A stretch of DNA of 64,000 nucleotides from Saccharum officinarum (GCA_020631735.1 CM036201.1:75840353-75904352); one strand, 5' to 3'; positions 1 to 12,022 are shown, counted from the stretch's first letter. A program made the numbers and translations. Notes: generated by a model from the sequence alone, not told the origin.

Positions 1-1748
1 ACGCCATTGGCACAGTTGCTAGCTACTCTCTAGGAGCTACTAGTCTGTGTTCATGTTGCAATCGCAACTGACAAGAGTTTCTTTGCCGAAAGAACTCCAA
101 AATGATAATTTTTTTCTCGATCGGGCCAAAATGACAAATATACAGAGATCTGACGGGATTCGTCGTGCAGTAATCTCCCGGGGCGTGCGGGGTTTGTCTG
201 ATTGTCTCGATCTCAAATTCTCAATGCGTTCTGTCCCATCCTCAAGCATCTGAAACGGATTGTCACTGTCGAATAATGCCACGGAAATGTTTTCAGGCCG
301 ATGGATATAGTATGATAAGTTGCAGACCTGCACAATGCGAGTTCAGACGAACTGAGATGGCATTCTATTTTGTTAACTGAAGCATGCAAACGCGGATTAT
401 ATTGTTTCGCTTGGCCTGTCACTTGTCTAAACACCAATGCAAGCAGCTGATGCTAATGCCAAGAGCGAGTCCAAGACGTACTCCTGGGTATCTATCGCAA
501 ACAAGTTCTTACAAATGCGTCGACGATGGTGACTAGCGAGGCCTGAACTCGTTGGCATCAGCGATAACACCAAGCTGACTCCTTTCTGCTAGCTTTGGTT
601 CTGAAAAATAACATTATCGCTAATCCATGCATCAAGACGACTAATATAAATTAATGCTTATTATTATCTTGGACGATTGCAATTTGTCAAACAGTACAGA
701 GCCCGTTGCGAATCGATCGAGTGCGTGATCCTCAGACCTCAGCAGCAGCTGCAGCTGCCTGGAAGCAGCTAGCCTAGCTGCCCTGGAGATGCACAAGCAC
801 AGGTGCAGTGCAGAGCCTGCAACGATTTGTTAAGCACAAAGCACCACGCCGTAGAAATAACAAATGATCAGTTGTCAGTGGTTCATCAGCTCACTATCCT
901 GAATAATACAGCTAGCAGCAGTAGCAGCTGCCCGTGCAACCTTTCATTCCTCTCTGATGAATCAGAATCACCACCGTGCCGCGCCCATTGTTTAATCCAA
1001 AAACATTGCATTGGCTGCTCAGAGTGATGAGCCGCATGTGAGGAGAATCATGAAGCTGGAGCTGGAATTATTATTCTTTGCATTGGTGACTGACACCTAA
1101 TCGCGGTAGGGGATTAGATAGGTTAGGGTAGGGCCTGTGTATTATACTCCCACTTGTGCAGTTTTTAGTTACAGTAGTTGCTAGTATGTCTGAGATGTAC
1201 ATCAAGTTGCAACACATGAACATTATTAGTATCAGGGATTGATTTCAACGAAAATTAATGACAAGAGTTTATGCCCGCTTGGAACGCAGAAATTTTATAG
1301 GAATCATGTAGCAACTAGTTTAATTTCATAGAAAAAACAGAGAAAAATTATCTTGTTACAAACAAGTGTTAGTTTGTGGTGTGCGCCGTCTGCTTTGCAA
1401 AATGGTACTAATAGCCTTTTGTGCAGTAATTCTGCTGGATTCCGGCCCAAATTTGGATCAACTTATTTGAAGTAGTTCTGAAATTATTTTTTGATTCAAA
1501 GGGAGTATTAAGAAGCATGCATGTTTGTGTAGTGAAAGATATGAGAGAGAGAGAGAGAGAAAAGTTTAAACTTGGATGCTTATGTTATGAGCTGCAGGAT
1601 AAGAAGCTAGCTGATGGAAAATGAATTCTTTGCTACAGTTGGAAGGATGCTATTCATCAAGGCAACTCTTCAGCTCAGCGCAACCAATAAATTTAATCCA
1701 AATCCAATAAATTTCTGACAGAAATTTCTGAGGCCGATCAGCTGATCC
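1..1748. other. Intergenic DNA, no gene recognised
   Basis: No reading frame here resembles a protein family I recognise, and no convincing splice-linked exons were found. The stretch holds a short GA dinucleotide run at about 1545-1560 and AT-rich sequence. It ends at the target duplication of the Ds-like element. It may hold promoter or UTR sequence of a gene outside the window, but nothing shows this directly. Confidence 0.5.
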
Positions 1749-1756
1749 GATCTGTG

Positions 1757-3021
1757 TAGGGATGAAAACGATCGGAAACGATCGATAGAAGGCCAAATCA
1801 TTTTTGTTTTCACATCTTTTTCTCGAAAACGAAATCGATACGATATTGTCGAAAACGAATACGGCGTCGATATTTCGGTAATTTCGAAAACGATAGTAGT
1901 CGATCGGAAAATACATCGATAACGATCGAAATCCATAAGAACGATATCTAAAAAACGATAAACACGCCAAACTGTAGAACATGAGAAGATCCATATAACT
2001 CGATCAATCTCACATGACAATAGTAAATAAAGCCATAATTGACAAGATCACAAGCTGAAACCACACAATTCACACAATCTTAGGTCTCAAATAGTGGCAA
2101 ACCACGCAACAGTATGGTAATTCTTGACAAAGATACAAATAAACGATCATGTTCTAAGTTGACTCGACATAAATAATGATCAAAACATGAATTATTAGAG
2201 TTCCTTTTTCAGTGGAGGCTGGAGCCGTTAGGTTTTTCAAAGATGAACATCAGGCATGTCATCGTTGTCCCCGGCCACATCTTCCCATCCATATTCTGAG
2301 TATTTATCCTACATAGCTTGTGATGGATACATACATATGTTAGTTCTCATATAAGACAAGTGTAGATGAGTTAGTAACAAGCATCATATTAATGTACGGA
2401 GATATGTAAGGCTCGTAGCAATAGATGTATTAGCGCAATAGTACTAATAAGAAATAAAAATATGAGAAACACATAGTTAATAAGAAGCAAACACAATATA
2501 TGTATGTGTCGCAGGTAGCAGTCAACACATCATATACAAGGTAAAGGCTAGAAAAAAGAACCTCGAGTGTTGATTGTCTTCTTGTTATACACATGAAATA
2601 CTTCCGCTAGATAGTTTCTTTCCAAAAATTATTTGCCTTGTGTGCAGATGTGATCCTTTCCAAAAAAAAATTGTCTTGTGTGCTTGCAGCTTGCGTGTAC
2701 AGATGTGATCCTTTCCAAAAAAAAATTATCTTGTATGCTTGCGTGTGTAATGCATTGTATATCTATAAATAAATAAGGATTCATTAATTAAAGGCCTTTG
2801 AATCGATAATTACCGACGGTAAATTATCGGTTAAATACAGGAATGTTCGAAAACGATCGGAAGAGGGCAAAATCATTTTCGCTTTCGTTTCCGATTATTT
2901 TTACCGTTATCATTTTCGTTTTTTCGGTTACCGCTATTATTTTCGTTTAGGCATAAAAATCAGAAAAAACTCGAAAACGATTTCGGAAAATCGGAGATTA
3001 TCATTTTCGTTTTCTTCCCTA
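1757..3021. mobile_element. Non-autonomous Ac/Ds-like hAT element
   Basis: The ends are inverted repeats: the left end reads TAGGGATGAAAACG and the right end, read inward, TAGGGAAGAAAACG. These match the Ac/Ds terminal repeat (C/TAGGGATGAAA). The element is flanked by a perfect 8-bp target duplication, GATCTGTG, at 1749-1756 and 3022-3029, the size expected for hAT transposases. Subterminal regions are rich in AAACGA and its complement, resembling the AAACGG-type motifs bound by Ac transposase. The 1265-bp interior is AT-rich and has no recognisable transposase, so it would need a source in trans. Confidence 0.88.
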
Positions 3022-3214
3022 GATCTGTGGATGCATTAAGCTCCAGAAATACACGTGCGACAGGCCATATAATTGTATGCAGACTGATAGAAAATAAAGA
3101 ATGCGTATAGAAAAGTAATATCAATGAGTGGTTCTCTTACTTCAAGTCTAGGGTTTTTTTAGTCAGTAGTTTTAAAATTTAAATTTGATATTAGGAGAAA
3201 TGAATAGAACCGTA

Positions 3215-3456
3215 ATCCCTCCGTCCTAGAATAGAAGACATTATGAGATGCGTGCAGGTCAAATTTTCTTAACTTTTACTGGGTTCGTAGAAAATGCGTG
3301 CAACATTTATATCTCCAAATAAGTTTATTATGAAAGTATATTCAACGATCTATCTAATGATACTAATTATGTATTATAAATATTATAATTGGTCAAAGTT
3401 TTAAAAAGCTGACTTCTCAGGAAGCGAAAATGACTTTTATTTTGGGACGGAAGGAG
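3215..3456. mobile_element. Stowaway MITE
   Basis: The left end (ATCCCTCCGTCCTAGAATA) and the inverted right end (CTCCTTCCGTCCCAAAATA) form the typical Stowaway terminal repeat. A TA dinucleotide flanks both sides (3213-3214, 3457-3458). The element is 242 bp, non-coding and Tc1/mariner-derived. Confidence 0.8.
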
Positions 3457-4080
3457 TATTTATTAATGCATTTGTAGGTGAACTGTATGTGTTGCTGATC
3501 TACCTAATCATTGTAATGCAACAGAGAGGATTGACTTTCTTAAAAAAATTATAATCAGCAAAGTATCATTGCACTGTTATAGGAATGGAAAAAAGGTTAG
3601 TATTGGCAACTTGGCATCCTTGAGAAAAATAACAAGATTAGCAATACCCGTCCTGTAATAAAATGCATTCTAAAATTTTAAGACAAGTTAAGGAAGTACT
3701 CAATTTGAGTATGGACACAATGTATCATCGATTAAAGCCGGTTAAAAAAGCAAAAGCTTTAACAAATTTTGCTAAATTTGAGTATGGACACAATGTATAG
3801 AATGTCTTATATTTCATTAGAAATTGTATAAGTCATAATGTAATGTATTCTAGGATGGAGGAAATATATGTACTCCCTCTCTTCTAAATTGTAAGACGTT
3901 TTGGCTTTCTAATAAATATATATGGTTTTTGCTATGTATTTATATATACACTGTGTCTAGATAATGTAAAAACAATGTATCTAGAAATCAAAACGGAACC
4001 AACCAACGGATCCTCCCAAATAATAGACATACTGTGTACAAAGAAAATAACCTTGTTTTCAAACAAAAAAAACAAAAGCC
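3457..4080. other. AT-rich intergenic DNA with MITE remnants
   Basis: No gene is visible. A phrase around 3705-3735 (TTTGAGTATGGACACAATGT) recurs at about 3776, indicating a decayed duplicated repeat. From 3873, directly after a TA, a Stowaway left end (CTCCCTCTCTTCTAAATTG) begins and runs to about 3993, but its right end is missing, so it is a truncated copy. Confidence 0.5.
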
Positions 4081-6040
4081 TGTTGTTGGTTGATGCAATA
4101 TCTTCTTGTACAACGTGAATGTCCGATACGCACAGGGCCGTTATTGAAGACATGTTTCAGTGCTGACAGCCGTCTAGAAGATTTTGCAGCAACCAACATT
4201 CTCCTCCATATGATTGTTCAGGATTTTGTCGTGCAAGTGCACGGCACGTACGTTTCTGCCACGTTTGAGCACGTACCACCGTTGGTGGATTTTGTTTTAT
4301 ATAATGGCTGTTTATATAACAGCGAAAAATATAATATGGTTGGGTTCACCAAGACAACTTGAATGAAAAAACATCCCCACATCTCCGTATGGCGAAAGAG
4401 ACGAAGAAAAAAGAAGTTTAAACTCGAAAGCTCTGCGCATTACAAATACAGGAGCCAACATATATATAACGTTTCCATGGTCGTCACCACATTGTTGTTG
4501 GTTGATGCAATACACTATCTTCTAATTCGTGAATGTCCGAGCGCATGGTCGTTATTGGAGCGGGACGACTAACGCTCCGGCCTGAGGCCCGTGTCTGAAC
4601 GTTTGCGCTGCAGTTTCGTCCAAGCAAGCTATGCCCACGCCTAAAAAAAACCAGCACGCTTCCGCCTGCGCCTAGGTTTCACGTGCACATGCGGGACCTG
4701 TGCTGCCAGACAGTGTGGGTGCCGCTCGCGTCCCCTCTGCTTCTCACGCGCATTGCAACATATGCAGCACCCGATATGTTTTTAAAATATCCAGATGCAA
4801 CACTTGCAACATACGTCTGAAGACAAATAAAACATTTGAAATATGCTTCTAAAATACTTACAAAAACACATGAAAACAACTTGAAAACCATTGCAAACAA
4901 ACGTAATATCCAGATAAAATACTTGCAGCATATGTGTGAAATATATGCAACATCCAGATAAAACACATTCGCAACAATACGTCCAAAAACATAGATGAAG
5001 TATTGGGAACAGACCTTTGCAACATACGGTACAACCATTGCAATATAGCAACATTCTTCTGAAACAATTGCAACATACCTCTGAAACATCATAAATACTT
5101 GAAACATATACTTGCAACATGCATTTTTAGCATATCGCAACATCTCCTTGCTGCTTGCGAAATGGAGGCTCGCCGGCGTGAAAAGTTCACCGGAGGCAGA
5201 TGCGCTGTCGCCACCATCAACCAGATGGACTCCGCCTACTACGAGGCCAGCGGGGCCCCATCGTGGTCGCTAGTATCATGGGGTCGACACGCAGCCCCCC
5301 ACATCCCTGCAGTCGGCGCCGCAGTCCCCACCACCATCGGATCTCTCTCCGCGTAGTGGATCTGGTGGAAGGAGCAGCAAGGCAGAGTGGGGTGGAGACG
5401 CGCGGCGCGCGATGCGGGCAAGCGGCCACCCCGTCGGGAGGCTGCGCCGCACGGCTAGGGCACCGCCGGGCCGGCCATGCGCAGCGCACAGAGGTAGCCA
5501 CGCTTTTGGCCCACATTGGGAGAGAGAGATAGGAAAGGGAGGCTGGGGTGGAGATGCGGACGGAGCCAGCTGCAGCGTCGACCAGGGGGGTGGGAGTGGC
5601 GGTGTCGCCTACGGTGGCCGTGGGTACGGAGCGAAGTGCGTGTCGATGTTTTTTTTTCCTTTTCTTCTTTGCGATGGGATCGAGCAGCGCGATCAGTGCC
5701 GCGTAGGAGCGGATAAGAAAACCTCGTGGACATCGCGGTCTACCAACAGAACGTCCGTCCATCCTGGACAGAGCATTACCGTTACCGTTATTGGAGACAT
5801 GTTTCAGTGCTGACCGCCGTCTACAAGATTTGCACCAACCAACATGCTCCTCCGTATGATTGCTCTGTATTCTGTGCAAGTGCACGCACGTACGTTCTGC
5901 ACGTTTGAGCACGTAGTACTTATACTACCGTTAGTGGATTTGTTTTCTAACGGCTGCTTATATAACGGCCAAAAACATGGTTGGTTTCAGAAAGATAACT
6001 GAATGGGGAAAAAGGGGACAGAAAAACATCTCCACATGAA
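4081..6040. repeat. Tandem duplicated unit, second copy split by a MULE
   Basis: A unit at about 4081-4385 (starting TGTTGTTGGTTGATGCAAT) is repeated at about 4491-4560 and resumes at 5797-6040. Shared stretches include the segment beginning ACATGTTTCAGTGCTGAC and the segment with TTTGAGCACGTA. The two halves of the second copy are separated by the Mutator-like element. The first copy therefore shows the empty insertion site. No coding capacity is recognised in the unit. Confidence 0.7.
4561..5787. mobile_element. Non-autonomous Mutator-like element (MULE)
   Basis: A 9-bp target duplication, TTATTGGAG, flanks the element (4552-4560 and 5788-5796). The termini are imperfect inverted repeats: CGGGACGACTAACGCTC on the left and, read inward, CGGTAACGGTAATGCTC on the right. 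About 15 of the first 24 positions match. The left interior has many GCAACAT-type motifs (4750-5150). The right interior (5150-5660) is GC-rich and could be captured gene sequence, but I recognise no protein in it. No MURA-like transposase is present. Confidence 0.72.
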
Positions 6041-6536
6041 TCGATCATATTGCATGAACCAACCATTTATATGTTTTTTTTGACAAAGGCTGGACATGTG
6101 CTTCTCCATATTACACTGTGAGCTTGTGCAACATAGCCACAGGTTAGTGTAAATGGTGTGAGTATTTTACTCGCGACAGAGTGCCGAAAGGGACGAGTTT
6201 TTGCGTCAGAAAAGGTTCTTCTCGTGGCATTACCCGTGTCAAAAAAACAAAACACGGCCTCTTTTGATTTGTTGCTAAGCGAGCTAGCGACGGGCCGACG
6301 GGGACATCAGACATGTGCCTGGATATCATCAGTTAGCAGAGTAAACCTCTGGTTCTAACAAGCTAGGCAATGCAGAGGACAACGGCCTGACATATTTTAT
6401 TACCCTCTGCAATTTAAATAATAAACTCACCACAGTCACTTCAGTAATCAAGTAGTAGTGCTACAGTCCACCTGATCACCAACAATCCGAAAAGGCGAAA
6501 ACAACTATAAAAAAATATTTGGAATACTCCTTGTAA
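6041..6536. other. Intergenic DNA, nothing recognised
   Basis: Short AT-rich stretch with only small reading frames and no family match. Confidence 0.5.
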
Positions 6537-6539
6537 TAA

Positions 6540-6665
6540 GTGTTTATTTGGATACACTCGTATTTATCTTTAATCTGCATGTGTTAGAGTAGAACTTAGA
6601 CTTACACCCTAATCCACCCTAATACATATGGATTGAAATGAATACGAGAGTATCCAAACGAGCCC
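6540..6665. mobile_element. Tourist-like MITE
   Basis: Terminal inverted repeats carry the shared core TTTGGATAC followed by CTCGTATT on both sides. The element lies between TAA trinucleotides at 6537-6539 and 6666-6668, the PIF/Harbinger target duplication. It is 126 bp and non-coding. Confidence 0.65.
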
Positions 6666-6668
6666 TAA

Positions 6669-8040
6669 GCATGTATATCTTACCACCTCGGCTACTTACA
6701 ACTGAATTCGTCCGCTTTCTTTTGAGTCTCTCGGTACATCATTTTCTTACCATCTCCTTGATGCAAATGCAACAAAACTAACAGATGCAGATGCAAGAAG
6801 CCAAATGGCATGGCATACAAGAGGGAGACGAGTAGGGCCCCTGCTTAGGTTGCACTGTTGGACATCATATCGCCGCCATATGACATGAACCGGTTATGAT
6901 GAAGCACCTCGTTTCGACGGCGCCACGAATGAGTCCTCCCCTCGCATTGGCATGCACGCGGCCGCCCACCAAGCGCATGTTCGTGTCGATTTCACAGTGG
7001 GATGACGAACCTTGGATGGAGCGAGTCCTGTGTGCTCTGTGTACTCCGCAGTGCACTGCCTCCGATCCCTCGAGCCGGTCGCGCGTGCCGTAAAGATAAA
7101 GACGGGCAGGGCAGCCTTTACAGTGGGCGTCTGAGCCTGCCCTGCACGCACGCCTCGGCATCAGGCGCCATGCCTCGGCTCGAGGGCGCCTGCACGCATG
7201 CAGCGCCATGCCAGCAGCGTAGCGTTTGCGTAGGCAGGAGGACCAGTCGCCAGAGCGCCTCGAACGGGGAGTGGAGCGTGCCCGTGCCGTGCCGTGCCGT
7301 GCCGCCGTGCGTGCGACGGTGCCAGCGGCCGAACCGAGCAAAATGCTTTGCCGTGGCCCGTGGCCGGTGCTGGCGCTCGTGCGGCTCCCCTGTTCCTTGA
7401 CAAGGCCGGGCTGTGGACTCTATTTTGCCGTGACGAGACGACGAGTTGGGTTGGTTCTAAGAGTTTTTATTTTGGGCCGAAACTCGAGAGCCCGTAATGA
7501 GTCGGATCGGCTGGGCTCAAAGCCTTGACTCCGTGAGACGTGCTGCTAGGCTCGGCTCTCCTCTGCCAGGGTTTGGCGGGGCTGGGCCTGGGAGGATTTT
7601 CCGATGCAAGAAGAGTCGAGTTTCAACATCTATTTATTATAAATAAACGTTCTTCCATGCCCTGTTCGCTTGGTTGAAAAGTCATTACTGAAAATACCGT
7701 TTACTTATTTGTTGTGAGAGAAAAATATTATTCATTAATTGAAAAAGTACGGCTTATAGCCGTTCCACGGGACGGCAGGAGGCACCAATGGCACACTGCT
7801 CCAATCGGCTAAGCTCCACCAAAGCGAACTTGAGAAGAGCCCCCTGACGAATGGCCGCAGGGGACCTCTCGCAAAGTCGCAATCCATACGCGGTGGCTTT
7901 CCGCTCTCCGGGTCCGCTTCTTTGCCAAGTGCAAGTACCTAGTAGCTTATGCTGAGGCTTCCCAGTGGCCCTATCAAGTCTAGTCAAAAGTTTCCCTGCA
8001 CCAAGCCACCATCTCCTACTACTAGCATAGCATACCAGGG
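6669..8040. other. Intergenic DNA with a GC-rich block
   Basis: The GC-rich block at about 6900-7560 has open frames on several strands, as expected from base composition, and none resembles a known protein. A short (GTGCC)n run lies near 7280-7305. Around 7665-7760 is a decayed MITE starting CCCTGTTCGCTTGG, related to the one at 22248. Confidence 0.45.
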
Positions 8041-8225
8041 AAAATGCATAGCATGCAAACGCGCCTCCAGCGCGATGGCAGCGACTCCCGGTGTGGAGTG
8101 CGCCCGCCCGGATTCGATTCTTGGATCAGCTCGGTGTCGCACCGGGGATTTTTCCCCGGGGACCGAGCGTGTGTGTGTGGGTGTGTTTAGTAGCGTAGGA
8201 ACGTGTGCGAATGCTAAGAGCTAAT
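8041..8225 (+). repeat. Possible tRNA-derived SINE-like repeat
   Basis: The segment around 8075-8125 has a box A-like GATGGCAGCGAC and, about 35 bp later, a box B-like GGATTCGATTC. It is followed by a GC-rich body and a GTGTGTGTG-rich tail. That order resembles plant tRNA-derived SINEs. No clear target duplication was found, so the call is tentative. It could instead be a degraded fragment of another repeat. Confidence 0.3.
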
Positions 8226-8906
8226 TTTTCACCATATATACATCCACAAATTGCAAACTCTTGCACCCACAAAGTCAAGTGCACCCCCCTCGGATTTATT
8301 CTAACTCCGCCACTGGTACTAGTAGCCTCAAATCAGAGAAGGGAGAAAGGGCGGTGGGATGGCGAATGAAAGCAATTGGAGGGAGAGATGTGAAGCAACA
8401 GCAAAGGTTCGCGGAACCTGCGTGCCTGCCCTTTCGGGCTGTCCCAAAGGCCGAGCTAGCGAGAGCCGGGAGCATGGTTTCGTAGCGGTGCCGGTGCGTG
8501 CGTCCCCTGAGGCCTGAGCCTGAGCATCCCTCGATCGGTCCCAATCATTGCACTGATCAAGGTGGACTCAGGTATTTGTTTTCTGCACCCATCATCGTCC
8601 TTGACATGCGAGCAAAAGATCAGGATTAGTAGAAAGCTTGTGCCTGTGCGGCTGTGCCAACGAATAGTTAACCGTACCATACCATTAGGCCCCCCTCTCT
8701 CCCATCCCATCCTGGGTCATTATCGCCTCGCAGACTAATTGCAGAGGCAGAGCCTCCGCTAAATCAGTGTGCCAGATCCAGACCATGCATGCATGTTCCT
8801 GGTTTCTGAAACTGGAGAGTAATAATATAAACCAGTCTCACGTGATCCGCTCTCGCTGATCGCTGTAAAACACTGGTGACACGCTGGCAGTGGCGACACC
8901 AGACTG
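8226..8906. other. Intergenic DNA, nothing recognised
   Basis: No protein family, RNA gene or complete repeat recognised. Confidence 0.45.
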
Positions 8907-9345
8907 CTCCCTCCGTTCTAGAATAACTCTTGTTTTAGGTTTGGCTTAAGTAAGTAGAACCAAATTAATATTAACCAAAATTATTTTACATAAGGAGGAG
9001 TCAAATTTTTATGATAAGGAAAAATATGACATAAGGATTAAGGAACGTGTAAATTTGGCTAACCGTTGAATACGATGTTCAGTGAAAACGCGTACTGGAG
9101 TAGTAGTGGAACGTAGTGCCACCATCTCAGAATGAAAAAAAAGGTTTACATGAGAGTAAAAGAAGTCAAATTTTATAAAGTTCGACCGACAATTAGTCAA
9201 ATTATATATGAGTTTGAAATAAAGCTTTAATTTGCATCGATGGACTTATTTTCAAAGTGTCTCTGAGATAAATTTTCATCTTTTGAAAAATGACAACATA
9301 CTGTAAGAGTAACTAATGGTCAAAATTTGTTCAGGGCAAAGAGAG
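8907..9345. mobile_element. Degenerate Stowaway-type element
   Basis: The left end CTCCCTCCGTTCTAGAATA is a Stowaway terminus. The sequence runs to an imperfect inverted end at about 9345 (GGGCAAAGAGAG) followed by TA. At 439 bp it is longer than usual and its interior looks disturbed, probably by a nested insertion. Confidence 0.4.
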
Positions 9346-9472
9346 TACAAGAAATATTATATTTATGATATCATTAAATAGGTATAATATAAAAAATATG
9401 TTTCATAAAAAGTTTAATAATACTCATTTAATATCACGAGGATTAGTACTTTTGTATATACTTAGCTAAATA

Positions 9473-9655
9473 CTCCATCCGTTCTAAATCATAAGACATT
9501 TTAACTTTTCTAGATATATTCATTTCGCTGAAAAGTACTGTTGAAACAGTGCTGAAAAACAGGGCCACATATTCTATCTAGACATGGTGTATATCTGAGT
9601 GTATAACAAAAATACATATAAAGTTAAATAATCTTATAATTTGGAATAGCAGGAG
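9473..9655. mobile_element. Stowaway MITE
   Basis: The left end CTCCATCCGTTCTAAATCAT and the inverted right end CTCCTGCTATTCCAAATTAT pair well, and TA flanks both sides (9471-9472, 9656-9657). The interior near 9530-9570 departs from the family pattern and may hold a small insertion. Confidence 0.65.
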
Positions 9656-9657
9656 TA

Positions 9658-10463
9658 TTAAACCCCAGTTACTTTAAGATAGAGGTAGTAGTACCTAGCA
9701 CAATGTATACATTACAGCCGCGCACACACAAGAGCCGTCTAAGACCTGCCCTGCCTACAGAAACGAGGAAGGCAGACCAAGTCCAGGTCCAGCAGATTCA
9801 CATTCACGTACACACAGTATACTCCAGAGGCCTGAAACCCGTCGCGACGATTTTTCCCGCAGGCCCCTCTCGTCACCGTCGGAAAATGGATGCAGAGGGT
9901 CAGTGAACCCGGACACGGCTCGCTCGCTCGCCGCCGGATCGGCTGGCCAGCAGCCAGACGCGACCACGGCCGGACCGGACGCGGCGCGAGCGTCACGGGG
10001 CCGTCTCCTTCTCCCGGAAGAAGAGAAAGGCGAGCGAAAGATCCCTCGCGTGGCGTCGCGCTCCGCTCCGATCCAGCCTGGGCCGCGTGGTGTCCACGAC
10101 GGCGGGCGCTGGCATGCATTTGATTGCGGCTGCCTAGCTAGCGGCTCCACCTCCACCACTACGAGACGCTAAGATAAAATAGAGAATAAAGAACCGCGCG
10201 CGGCCGCCGACCTGTGCCACTGCCTGCCTAGCCGTGCGCGATGATGCGTACGCATCGCGGCAAGTGGACGCGGCGGCGGCGGATATGCCGGACCGGAACG
10301 GAAGAGATCACCTCCACCACCGGCCGGGAGGAGACAAAGGCGAGCGGGCGCGCGGGCGCACGCAGATTTTCTGCGACGGAGACGTCATGTCCGGCGCCGA
10401 CCTAACCCGGCACTCACTCCGCAATTGCAACCGCCGGCAAATGGGTGTCGCCATCGGGCTTTG
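9658..10463. other. GC-rich intergenic DNA
   Basis: The block at 9830-10450 is GC-rich, with overlapping open frames on both strands. None resembles a known protein and no splice structure could be supported. Confidence 0.4.
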
Positions 10464-10670
10464 ATACTGTAGCATTTTCGTTTGTATTTATCAATTAGTG
10501 TTTAATTATGAACTAATTAGACTTCAAAAAAAATTACCACGTGATTTTCTACCCAACTGTGTAATTAGTTATTTCTTTTACTTATATTTAATGCTCTATG
10601 CATACATCTAAAGATTCGATGCGAGAGAAAGAACGTGTAAAAATTTAGAATTGGGAAGATAACTAAAAGG
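10464..10670 (-). mobile_element. Partial Tourist-family MITE
   Basis: In reverse complement this matches the family at 21537-21780: shared features are the ATTCGATGC/CATCGAATC segment, the AATGCTCTATGCAT segment, the CTAATTAG core and the CTACAGTA stretch. The outer end on the left side is missing, so it is a truncated copy. Confidence 0.5.
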
Positions 10671-11400
10671 CATAGATTACACAAGCTGAGACGAAGATAA
10701 GCCTCGGAAACAGAGGAGAAGAGAATGGATTAGATGGCCGTGTACTACCTGTTCAGGTGCACGTACCAATCACCAAGCAGCTGGTGAGCTAACCCATCCA
10801 TCCATCCATCCGATCATAATGGTACTAGTACAACACAAACACATGAATGGTTGGTTTAGCTGTCATGACAAACCACCACCACCAATGGAATGGAATATAG
10901 TACTATACCACTAGTAGCTCGAGCAGGGCGATATGGAAACTTGGCAACCATATATAATATAATTTAAATAAATAATTTTATACAAAGGTATAAAAATGTA
11001 TGTATAGTATAGAGATTTGTGATTGCAGCCGCACAACACACCAAACCGAACCCTATCTCTTCCCGCCAACTGGCCAACCACCACCGCTACAATTTACATT
11101 ATCATCGCACTGTTCTTTTCGTCCCACCTTCTTTCTCTGCCGCCCATGACCTCTCTCCCCCCCTTTTTTTCCTTTTTCTTTTTCCAACGCTTTTCTTCCT
11201 CCTCCTCATGGTCATGGTCTCATGGATCGAATAATTCTCAAGAACGAACAGCGTGACAATCAACAGTAACCAACACCCTCCATGGATCGACCGATCACCT
11301 TCTAATCTTTTTTGCTTGTAATAGTAATAATAATAGAAGAATAAAAACAAAGGAAGAAAAGAGAAAAAAACAAAATAGAAGAGAGCAAGGAATTCTAGAG
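10671..11400. other. Intergenic DNA downstream of the SAP gene
   Basis: No gene is visible. Part of 11270-11400 may be the 3' UTR of the minus-strand SAP gene, but no polyadenylation signal was pinned down. A (CATC)n run lies near 10795-10812. Confidence 0.4.
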
Positions 11401-11521
11401 GGAGATGGACCGATCCACCGAATCTCCGCCGATCACCGTACGTGTGTCCTCCGCCCGTCCGTCCGTCCGGCTCCGATCGAGACGCCGCCGCTGGTTGTCG
11501 TCGCTCCGGGACGGGACCAGA

Positions 11522-12022
11522 TCAGAACCTGACGATCTTGGCGGCGCGCACGACGGGGTTCTCCCTGGCGATGGCGTCCCGGCCGACGGCCTTGTAGTCG
11601 AAGCAGCAGTCGTGGCGGTCCGAGTAGCGGTGCGCGGCGCAGAAGAGCTCCCCGCAGCGGCACCGGAACCCCGTGAGCCCGACGCGCTTCCGGCAGCTCT
11701 GGCACCGGTTCACGGACGAGGACGACGTTGACGTTGACGCCCGGGCCGGCCTGGACGGCGGCGGCGTCTGCTCCGCGGGACGGTCGGCGAACACCGCCGG
11801 CGCAGACGGCCTCGCCTGCTGCTGGTCGTCGAACTGGAACACCGGCGGGGAGGATGACGAGGGCGACGGCGGCGAGACGGAGGCGGAGGAGGCCTGGAAG
11901 CAGGCCTGGCAGAGGTTGTTGGTGGCCGGGTTGCCCGGGAAGCCGCAGCTGTTGGCGCAGAGCGTCAGCTCCGGCGCCCGCAGCTCCGTGGGCTCCTCCA
12001 CCTTCTTGTCGCGCTGCGCCAT
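11522..12022 (-). CDS. A20/AN1 zinc-finger stress-associated protein (SAP4-like)
   Basis: This single-exon gene encodes 166 residues. An N-terminal A20 zinc finger uses Cys22, Cys26, Cys38 and Cys41 (C-x3-C-x11-C-x2-C). A Ser/Pro-rich linker follows. The C-terminal AN1 finger uses Cys107, Cys110, Cys121, Cys123, Cys128, His131, His137 and Cys139. The start [18 protein letters not shown] and the ending [12 protein letters not shown] closely resemble rice SAP4. Plant SAPs of this class are small, usually intronless proteins; A20 fingers can bind ubiquitin, and family members modulate abiotic stress responses. The start is the first Met of the conserved N-terminus. All zinc ligands are present, so the gene looks functional. 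The symbol is withheld because orthology among SAP paralogues cannot be proven here. Confidence 0.93.
   Translation of the reverse strand: MAQRDKKVEEPTELRAPELTLCANSCGFPGNPATNNLCQACFQASSASVSPPSPSSSSPPVFQFDDQQQARPSAPAVFADRPAEQTPPPSRPARASTSTSSSSVNRCQSCRKRVGLTGFRCRCGELFCAAHRYSDRHDCCFDYKAVGRDAIARENPVVRAAKIVRF

Noticed and set aside
1650..2020. Two minus-strand frames of about 115 codons
   Set aside because: They span the Ds-like element's subterminal repeats; no transposase similarity.
3932..4362. Short frames in the tandem repeat
   Set aside because: The second copy of the repeat does not keep them open; no family match.
5217..5912. Long minus-strand open frame (231 codons) across the MULE right end
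   Set aside because: It overlaps several plus-strand frames in GC-rich DNA, crosses the transposon terminus, and resembles no protein.
6865..7400. Overlapping open frames on both strands
   Set aside because: Composition-driven; no domain, no splice logic, no family resemblance.
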